A stretch of 64,000 nt of DNA from Rallus limicola (taxonomy: Eukaryota; Chordata; Aves; Gruiformes; Rallidae): contig JAKCOZ010000226.1 of assembly GCA_022605955.1 (NCBI GenBank), forward strand, positions 248,001-312,000. Direction: 5' to 3'. Within the stretch, counting starts at the first letter, position 1, and each line of letters starts with the position of its first letter. A program made the position numbers and the translations under genes. The notes beneath the pieces were generated by a model. The model had not been told where the DNA came from and did not search any database. It saw nothing but the letters and a program-made list of their open reading frames with translations. Below are positions 56,002 through 64,000 of this stretch, in pieces.

Positions 56002-58377
56002 ATGCCTTTCAGGCCTAGCTTCTTTACTTTGGGAGCTATTGCTGGACGTTTAGCATGTTTTGAACTGCAGTCTGCTAGGGCCGAGAAAAGCACCGTAGGA
56101 GGTTCCAGGCATGTTCCCTCTTTCCAGGCAAAGGAAAAGGCTGAGAGCCAAAGTGACAGGGTCTGCTCGTGTGTCCTGTTAGGAGGTTTCAGACAAGCTA
56201 TGCCTTTCAGGCCTAGCTTCTTTACTTTGGGAGCTATTGCTGGACGTTTAGCATGTTTTGAACTGCAGTCTGCTAGGGCCGAGAAAAGCACCGTAGGAGG
56301 TTCCAGGCATGTTCCCTCTTTCCAGGCAAAGGTAAAGGCTGAGAGCCAAAGTGACAGGGTCTGCTCGTGTGTCCTGTTAGGAGGTTTCAGACAAGCTATG
56401 CCTTTCAGGCCTAGCTTCTTTACTTTGGGAGCTATTGCTGGACGTTTAGCATGTTTTGAACTGCAGTCTGCTAGGGCCAAGAAAAGCACCGTAGGAGGTT
56501 CCAGGCATGTTCCCTCTTTCCAGGCAAAGGAAAAGGCTGAGAGCCAAAGTGACAGGGTCTGCTCGTGTGTCCTGTTAGGAGGTTTCAGACAAGCTATGCC
56601 TTTCAGGCCTAGCTTCTTTACTTTGGGAGTTATTGCTGGACGTTTAGCATGTTTTGAACTGCAGTCTGCTAGGGCCGAGAAAAGCACCGTAGGAGGTTCC
56701 AGGCATGTTCCCTCTTTCCAGGCAAAGGAAAAGGCTGAGAGCCAAAGTGACAGAGTCTGTTCGTGTGTCCTGTTAGGAGGTTTCAGACAAGCTATGCCTT
56801 TCAGGCCTAGCTTCTTTACTTTGGGAGCTATTGCTGGACGTTTAGCATGTTTTGAACTGCAGTCTGCTAGGGCCGAGAAAAGCACCGTAGGAGGTTCCAG
56901 GCATGTTCCCTCTTTCCAGGCAAAGGAAAAGGCTGAGAGCCAAAGTGACAGGGTCTGTTCGTGTGTCCTGTTAGGAGGTTTCAGACAAGCTATGCCTTTC
57001 AGGCCTAGCTTCTTTACTTTGGGAGCTATTGCTGGACGTTTAGCATGTTTTGAACTGCAGTCTGCTAGGGCCGAGAAAAGCACCGTAGGAGGTTCCAGGC
57101 ATGTTCCCTCTTTCCAGGCAAAGGAAAAGGCTGAGAGCCAAAGTGACAGGGTCTGTTCGTGTGTCCTGTTAGGAGGTTTCAGACAAGCTATGCCTTTCAG
57201 GCCTAGCTTCTTTACTTTGGGAGCTATTGCTGGACGTTTAGCATGTTTTGAACTGCAGTCTGCTAGGGCCGAGAAAAGCACCGTAGGAGGTTCCAGGCAT
57301 GTTCCCTCTTTCCAGGCAAAGGAAAAGGCTGAGAGCCAAAGTGACAGGGTCTGCTCGTGTGTCCTGTTAGGAGGTTTCAGACAAGCTATGCCTTTCAGGC
57401 CTAGCTTCTTTACTTTGGGAGCTATTGCTGGACGTTTAGCATGTTTTGAAACTGCAGTCTGCTAGGGCCGAGAAAAGCACCGTAGGAGGTTCCAGGCATG
57501 TTCCCTCTTTCCAGGCAAAGGAAAAGGCTGAGAGCCAAAGTGACAGGGTCTGCTCGTGTGTCCTGTTAGGAGGTTTCAGACAAGCTATGCCTTTCAGGCC
57601 TAGCTTCTTTACTTTGGGAGCTATTGCTGGACGTTTAGCATGTTTTGAACTGCAGTCTGCTAGGGCCGAGAAAAGCACCGTAGGAGGTTCCAGGCATGTT
57701 CCCTCTTTCCAGGCAAAGGAAAAGGCTGAGAGCCAAAGTGACAGGGTCTGCTCGTGTGTCCTGTTAGGAGGTTTCAGACAAGCTATGCCTTTCAGGCCTA
57801 GCTTCTTTACTTTGGGAGCTATTGCTGGACGTTTAGCATGTTTTGAACTGCAGTCTGCTAGGGCTGAGAAAAGCACCGTAGGAGGTTCCAGGCATGTTCC
57901 CTCTTTCCAGGCAAAGGAAAAGGCTGAGAGCCAAAGTGACAGGGTCTGCTCGTGTGTCCTGTTAGGAGGTTTCAGACAAGCTATGCCTTTCAGGCCTAGC
58001 TTCTTTACTTTGGGAGCTATTGCTGGACGTTTAGCATGTTTTGAACTGCAGTCTGCTAGGGCCGAGAAAAGCACCGTAGGAGGTTCCAGGCATGTTCCCT
58101 CTTTCCAGGCAAAGGAAAAGGCTGAGAGCCAAAGTGACAGGGTCTGCTCGTGTGTCCTGTTAGGAGGTTTCAGACAAGCTATGCCTTTCAGGCCTAGCTT
58201 CTTTACGTTGGGAGCTATTGCTGGACGTTAGCATGTTTTGAACTGCAGTCTGCTAGGGCCGAGAAAAGCACCGTAGGAGGTTCCAGGCATGTTCCCTCTT
58301 TCCAGGCAAAGGAAAAGGCTGAGAGCCAAAGTGACAGGGTCTGCTCGTGTGTCCTGTTAGGAGGTTTCAGACAAGCT
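56002..58377. repeat. 12-monomer A-rich block
   Basis: The order is A, A with m134 A>T (GGTAAAGG near 56331), A with m82 G>A, V with CAGAGTCTGTTCG (near 56752), two A with m165 C>T, A, A with a 1-bp insertion (TTTTGAAACTGCAG near 57449), A, A with GGCTGAG (57864), A, d (58181). The m159/m165 unit through GGCTGAG to d repeats 54221-56001. The insertion is the only non-d indel in the right half of the window after 33.95 kb. Confidence 0.87.
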
Positions 58378-59761
58378 ATGCCTTTCAGGCCTAGCTTCTT
58401 TACTTTGGGAGCTATTGCTGGACGTTTAGCATGTTTTGAACTGCAGTCTGCTAGGGCCGAGAAAAGCACCGTAGGAGGTTCCAGGCATGTTCCCTCTTTC
58501 CAGGCAAAGGAAAAGGCTGAGAGCCAAAGTGACAGGGTCTGCTCGTGTGTCCTGTTAGGAGGTTTCAGACAAGCTATGCCTTTCAGGCCTAGCTTCTTTA
58601 CTTTGGGAGCTATTGCTGGACGTTTAGCATGTTTTGAACTGCAGTCTGCTAGGGCCGAGAAAAGCACCGTAGGAGGTTCCAGGCATGTTCCCTCTTTCCA
58701 GGCAAAGGTAAAGGCTGAGAGCCAAAGTGACAGGGTCTGCTCGTGTGTCCTGTTAGGAGGTTTCAGACAAGCTATGCCTTTCAGGCCTAGCTTCTTTACT
58801 TTGGGAGCTATTGCTGGACGTTTAGCATGTTTTGAACTGCAGTCTGCTAGGGCCAAGAAAAGCACCGTAGGAGGTTCCAGGCATGTTCCCTCTTTCCAGG
58901 CAAAGGAAAAGGCTGAGAGCCAAAGTGACAGGGTCTGCTCGTGTGTCCTGTTAGGAGGTTTCAGACAAGCTATGCCTTTCAGGCCTAGCTTCTTTACGTT
59001 GGGAGCTATTGCTGGACGTTAGCATGTTTTGAACTGCAGTCTGCTAGGGCCGAGAAAAGCACCGTAGGAGGTTCCAGGCATGTTCCCTCTTTCCAGGCAA
59101 AGGAAAAGGCTGAGAGCCAAAGTGACAGGGTCTGCTCGTGTGTCCTGTTAGGAGGTTTCAGACAAGCTATGCCTTTCAGGCCTAGCTTCTTTACTTTGGG
59201 AGCTATTGCTGGACGTTTAGCATGTTTTGAACTGCAGTCTGCTAGGGCCGAGAAAAGCACCGTAGGAGGTTCCAGGCATGTTCCCTCTTTCCAGGCAAAG
59301 GAAAAGGCTGAGAGCCAAAGTGACAGGGTCTGCTCGTGTGTCCTGTTAGGAGGTTTCAGACAAGCTATGCCTTTCAGGCCTAGCTTCTTTACTTTGGGAG
59401 CTATTGCTGGACGTTTAGCATGTTTTGAACTGCAGTCTGCTAGGGCCGAGAAAAGCACCGTAGGAGGTTCCAGGCATGTTCCCTCTTTCCAGGCAAAGGA
59501 AAAGGCTGAGAGCCAAAGTGACAGGGTCTGCTCGTGTGTCCTGTTAGGAGGTTTCAGACAAGCTATGCCTTTCAGGCCTAGCTTCTTTACGTTGGGAGCT
59601 ATTGCTGGACGTTAGCATGTTTTGAACTGCAGTCTGCTAGGGCCGAGAAAAGCACCGTAGGAGGTTCCAGGCATGTTCCCTCTTTCCAGGCAAAGGAAAA
59701 GGCTGAGAGCCAAAGTGACAGGGTCTGCTCGTGTGTCCTGTTAGGAGGTTTCAGACAAGCT
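58378..59761. repeat. Two d-terminated blocks (791 and 593 bp)
   Basis: The first block, A, A with m134 A>T, A with m82 G>A, d, repeats the 791-bp block at 38785 and 41355, but without the GCAGGACG variant. The second, A, A, d, is a 593-bp trimer. The d-monomers start at 58972 and 59565. Confidence 0.87.
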
Positions 59762-62700
59762 ATGCCTTTCAGGCCTAGCTTCTTTAGGTTGGGAGTTATT
59801 GCTGGACGTTTAGCATGTTTTGAACTGCAGTCTGCTAGGGCCGAGAAAAGCACCGTAGGAGGTTCCAGGCATGTTCCCTCTTTCCAGGCAAAGGAAAAGG
59901 CTGAGAGCCAAAGTGACAGGGTCTGCTCGTGTGTCCTGTTAGGAGGTTTCAGACAAGCTATGCCTTTCAGGCCTAGCTTCTTTACTTTGGGAGTTATTGC
60001 TGGACGTTTAGCATGTTTTGAACTGCAGTCTGCTAGGGCCGAGAAAAGCACCGTAGGAGGTTCCAGGCATGTTCCCTCTTTCCAGGCAAAGGAAAAGGCT
60101 GAGAGCCAAAGTGACAGGGTCTGTTCGTGTGTCCTGTTAGGAGGTTTCAGACAAGCTATGCCTTTCAGGCCTAGCTTCTTTACGTTGGGAGCTATTGCTG
60201 GACGTTTAGCATGTTTTGAACTGCAGTCTGCTAGGGCCGAGAAAAGCACCGTAGGAGGTTCCAGGCATGTTCCCTCATTCCAGGCAAAGGAAAAGGCTGA
60301 GAGCCAAAGTGACAGGGTCTGCTCGTGTGTCCTGTTAGGAGGTTTCAGACAAGCTATGCATTTCAGGCCTAGCTTCTTTACTTTGGGAGTTATTGCTGGA
60401 CGTTTAGCATGTTTTGAACTGCAGTCTGCTAGGGCCGAGAAAAGCACCGTAGGAGGTTCCAGGCATGTTCCCTCTTTCCAGGCAAAGGAAAAGGCTGAGA
60501 GCCAAAGTGACAGGGTCTGCTCGTGTGTCCTGTTAGGAGGTTTCAGACAAGCTATGCCTTTCAGGCCTAGCTTCTTTACTTTGGGAGTTATTGCTGGACG
60601 TTTAGCATGTTTTGAACTGCAGTCTGCTAGGGCCGAGAAAAGCACCGTAGGAGGTTCCAGGCATGTTCCCTCTTTCCAGGCAAAGGAAAAGGCTGAGAGC
60701 CAAAGTGACAGGGTCTGCTCGTGTGTCCTGTTAAGAGGTTTCAGACAAGCTATGCCTTTCAGGCCTAGCTTCTTTACTTTGGGAGTTATTGCTGGACGTT
60801 TAGCATGTTTTGAACTGCAGTCTGCTAGGGCCGAGAAAAGCACCGTAGGAGGTTCCAGGCATGTTCCCTCTTTCCAGGCAAAGGAAAAGGCTGAGAGCCA
60901 AAGTGACAGGGTCTGCTCGTGTGTCCTGTTAGGAGGTTTCAGACAAGCTATGCCTTTCAGGCCTAGCTTCTTTACTTTGGGAGCTATTGCTGGACGTTTA
61001 GCATGTTTTGAACTGCAGTCTGCTAGGGCCGAGAAAAGCACCGTAGGAGGTTCCAGGCATGTTCCCTCTTTCCAGGCAAAGGAAAAGGCTGAGAGCCAAA
61101 GTGACAGGGTCTGCTCGTGTGTCCTGTTAGGAGGTTTCAGACAAGCTATGCCTTTCAGGCCTAGCTTCTTTACTTTGGGAGTTATTGCTGGACGTTTAGC
61201 ATGTTTTGAACTGCAGTCTGCTAGGGCCGAGAAAAGCACCGTAGGAGGTTCCAGGCACGTTCCCTCTTTCCAGGCAAAGGAAAAGGCTGAGAGCCAAAGT
61301 GACAGGTTCTGCTCGTGTGTCCTGTTAGGAGGTTTCAGACACGCTATGCCTTTCAGGCCTAGCTTCTTTACTTTGGGAGCTATTGCTGGACGTTTAGCAT
61401 GTTTTGAACTGCAGTCTGCTAGGGCCGAGAAAAGCACCGTAGGAGGTTCCAGGCATGTTCCCTCTTTCCAGGCAAAGGAAAAGGCTGAGAGCCAAAGTGA
61501 CAGGGTCTGCTCGTGTGTCCTGTTAGGAGGTTTCAGACAAGCTATGCCTTTCAGGCCTAGCTTCTTTACTTTGGGAGTTATTGCTGGACGTTTAGCATGT
61601 TTTGAACTGCAGTCTGCTAGGGCCGAGAAAAGCACCGTAGGAGGTTCCAGGCATGTTCCCTCTTTCCAGGCAAAGGAAAAGGCTGAGAGCCAAAGTGACA
61701 GAGTCTGTTCGTGTGTCCTGTTAGGAGGTTTCAGACAAGCTATGCCTTTCAGGCCTAGCTTCTTTACTTTGGGAGCTATTGCTGGACGTTTAGCATGTTT
61801 TGAACTGCAGTCTGCTAGGGCCGAGAAAAGCACCGTAGGAGGTTCCAGGCATGTTCCCTCTTTCCAGGCAAAGGAAAAGGCTGAGAGCCAAAGTGACAGG
61901 GTCTGTTCGTGTGTCCTGTTAGGAGGTTTCAGACAAGCTATGCCTTTCAGGCCTAGCTTCTTTACTTTGGGAGCTATTGCTGGACGTTTAGCATGTTTTG
62001 AACTGCAGTCTGCTAGGGCCGAGAAAAGCACCGTAGGAGGTTCCAGGCATGTTCCCTCTTTCCAGGCAAAGGAAAAGGCTGAGAGCCAAAGTGACAGGGT
62101 CTGCTCGTGTGTCCTGTTAGGAGGTTTCAGACAAGCTATGCCTTTCAGGCCTAGCTTCTTTACTTTGGGAGCTATTGCTGGACGTTTAGCATGTTTTGAA
62201 CTGCAGTCTGCTAGGGCCGAGAAAAGCACCGTAGGAGGTTCCAGGCATGTTCCCTCTTTCCAGGCAAAGGAAAAGGCTGAGAGCCAAAGTGACAGGGTCT
62301 GCTCGTGTGTCCTGTTAGGAGGTTTCAGACAAGCTATGCCTTTCAGGCCTAGCTTCTTTACTTTGGGAGCTATTGCTGGACGTTTAGCATGTTTTGAACT
62401 GCAGTCTGCTAGGGCCGAGAAAAGCACCGTAGGAGGTTCCAGGCATGTTCCCTCTTTCCAGGCAAAGGAAAAGGCTGAGAGCCAAAGTGACAGGGTCTGC
62501 TCGTGTGTCCTGTTAGGAGGTTTCAGACAAGCTATGCCTTTCAGGCCTAGCTTCTTTACTTTGGGAGCTATTGCTGGACGTTTAGCATGTTTTGAACTGC
62601 AGTCTGCTAGGGCCGAGAAAAGCACCGTAGGAGGTTCCAGGCATGTTCCCTCTTTCCAGGCAAAGGAAAAGGCTGAGAGCCAAAGTGACAGGGTCTGCTC

Positions 62701-63720
62701 GTGTGTCCTGTTAGGAGGTTTCAGACAAGCTATGCCTTTCAGGCCTAGCTTCTTTACTTTGGGAGCTATTGCTGGACGTTTAGCATGTTTTGAACTGCAG
62801 TCTGCTAGGGCTGAGAAAAGCACCGTAGGAGGTTCCAGGCATGTTCCCTCTTTCCAGGCAAAGGAAAAGGCTGAGAGCCAAAGTGACAGGGTCTGCTCGT
62901 GTGTCCTGTTAGGAGGTTTCAGACAAGCTATGCCTTTCAGGCCTAGCTTCTTTACTTTGGGAGCTATTGCTGGACGTTTAGCATGTTTTGAACTGCAGTC
63001 TGCTAGGGCCGAGAAAAGCACCGTAGGAGGTTCCAGGCATGTTCCCTCTTTCCAGGCAAAGGAAAAGGCTGAGAGCCAAAGTGACAGGGTCTGCTCGTGT
63101 GTCCTGTTAGGAGGTTTCAGACAAGCTATGCCTTTCAGGCCTAGCTTCTTTACTTTGGGAGCTATTGCTGGACGTTTAGCATGTTTTGAACTGCAGTCTG
63201 CTAGGGCCGAGAAAAGCACCGTAGGAGGTTCCAGGCATGTTCCCTCTTTCCAGGCAAAGGTAAAGGCTGAGAGCCAAAGTGACAGGGTCTGCTCGTGTGT
63301 CCTGTTAGGAGGTTTCAGACAAGCTATGCCTTTCAGGCCTAGCTTCTTTACTTTGGGAGCTATTGCTGGACGTTTAGCATGTTTTGAACTGCAGTCTGCT
63401 AGGGCCAAGAAAAGCACCGTAGGAGGTTCCAGGCATGTTCCCTCTTTCCAGGCAAAGGAAAAGGCTGAGAGCCAAAGTGACAGGGTCTGCTCGTGTGTCC
63501 TGTTAGGAGGTTTCAGACAAGCTATGCCTTTCAGGCCTAGCTTCTTTACGTTGGGAGCTATTGCTGGACGTTAGCATGTTTTGAACTGCAGTCTGCTAGG
63601 GCCGAGAAAAGCACCGTAGGAGGTTCCAGGCATGTTCCCTCTTTCCAGGCAAAGGAAAAGGCTGAGAGCCAAAGTGACAGGGTCTGCTCGTGTGTCCTGT
63701 TAGGAGGTTTCAGACAAGCT
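59762..63720. repeat. 20-monomer block, second copy of the 7,323-bp-spaced duplication
   Basis: The first unit has TTTAGGTTGGG (59786, a variant of the m26-27 site). The landmark pair lies at 60158 and 60356, a V ends with m181 G>A (60734), the CAGGTTCTG variant is at 61307 (7,323 bp after 53984), GACACGCT is near 61342 and CAGAGTCTGTTCG near 61702. The unit at 62138 is A-type where its partner at 54815 is V-type. The tail adds the m134 unit (63128), m82 unit (63326) and a d-monomer (63524). Confidence 0.88.
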
Positions 63721-64000
63721 ATGCCTTTCAGGCCTAGCTTCTTTACTTTGGGAGCTATTGCTGGACGTTTAGCATGTTTTGAACTGCAGTCTGCTAGGGC
63801 CGAGAAAAGCACCGTAGGAGGTTCCAGGCATGTTCCCTCTTTCCAGGCAAAGGAAAAGGCTGAGAGCCAAAGTGACAGGGTCTGCTCGTGTGTCCTGTTA
63901 GGAGGTTTCAGACAAGCTATGCCTTTCAGGCCTAGCTTCTTTACTTTGGGAGCTATTGCTGGACGTTTAGCATGTTTTGAACTGCAGTCTGCTAGGGCCG
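63721..64000. repeat. Consensus A-type monomer and truncated monomer at the window edge
   Basis: One full A-type unit (63721-63918) and the first 82 bases of the next, ending at GGGCCG. Nothing suggests the array ends here; the sequence simply stops in mid-unit. Confidence 0.95.

Larger units (their letters stand above)
1..64000. repeat. 198-bp satellite array filling the window
   Basis: Direct reading shows the same 198-bp unit head to tail in one orientation from the first base to the last, about 323.3 copies. No unit is inverted and no foreign sequence interrupts the array, so both edges lie beyond the window. Most units differ from the consensus at 0-3 positions. Length changes are rare: 21 units share one 1-bp deletion, and there are nine other small indels (+4, +1, +1, +1 and five of -1). 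These totals reproduce 64,000 bp exactly. Long homogeneous arrays with HOR structure are typical of eukaryotic centromeric or heterochromatic satellites; centromere identity is inference. I do not recognise the family. Confidence 0.98.

Noticed and set aside
1..64000. CRISPR array
   Set aside because: The entire 198-bp unit is repeated; there are no short repeats separated by unique spacers.
1..64000. Tandem rRNA, tRNA or histone gene cluster
   Set aside because: No rRNA, tRNA or histone sequence is recognisable, and the unit is too short for any of them.
1..64000. Assignment to a named satellite family or species
   Set aside because: I do not recognise the monomer. Unit length near 190-200 bp is shared by unrelated satellites in many animals and plants, so length is not evidence.

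Overview
The whole 64 kb window is one uninterrupted tandem satellite array. I find no protein-coding gene, RNA gene, transposon, CRISPR array or unique sequence. The repeat unit is 198 bp and about 50.5% GC. The window holds 323 units plus 65 bp, and the tally of indels I see by eye accounts exactly for 64,000 bp. Positions inside the unit are written m1-m198, with m1 the A of ATGCCTTTCAGG (first full unit 182-379). Head-to-tail units of this size, near-identical over tens of kilobases and arranged in higher-order repeats (HORs), point to eukaryotic centromeric, pericentromeric or other heterochromatic DNA. The consensus has 4 CpGs where base composition predicts about 12, and several variants look like CpG decay. 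That fits a genome with cytosine methylation, such as a vertebrate or a plant. I do not recognise the satellite family and do not name a species.

The units differ at few sites, and the linked variants act as barcodes. The commonest is m35 C or T (called A-type and V-type here). Others are m5 C>A, m27 T>G, m82 G>A, m120 T>A, m152 G>T, m165 C>T and a 1-bp deletion in the T run m48-50 that makes a 197-bp 'd-monomer' (21 copies).

Layout, left to right. 1-3960: two copies of a 10-unit HOR with alternating A/V units. 4142-6517: two copies of a 6-unit HOR. 6518-8101: ordinary units. 8102-11862: module headed by a marker unit with six private variants; it recurs at 18001-21761 and 33837-37796. 11863-18000: mixed units. 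21762-33836: two related 7-8 kb blocks sharing rare marker units. 37006-42145: two tandem copies of a 13-unit, 2,570-bp HOR rich in d-monomers. 42146-44122: 7-unit HOR and part of a second copy. 44915-51646: two copies of a 17-unit, 3,366-bp HOR built from 4-unit sub-blocks, with several CpG-creating variants. 51647-64000: A-rich units with d-monomers and a block duplicated at a spacing of 7,323 bp.

Very long reading frames are open on both strands (over 3,200 codons each), but this is arithmetic. The unit is 66 codons long and its consensus has no stop in one frame on each strand, so any in-phase array stays open. Stops, frameshifts and a neutral-looking mix of replacement and silent variants argue against coding. 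The biology here is array evolution: nested unequal exchange or conversion at periods of about 2, 4, 6, 7, 10, 13, 17, 37, 50 and 80 units. A conserved dyad (imperfect hairpin) spans every unit junction, and one 1.3-kb patch holds most of the non-recurrent indels.
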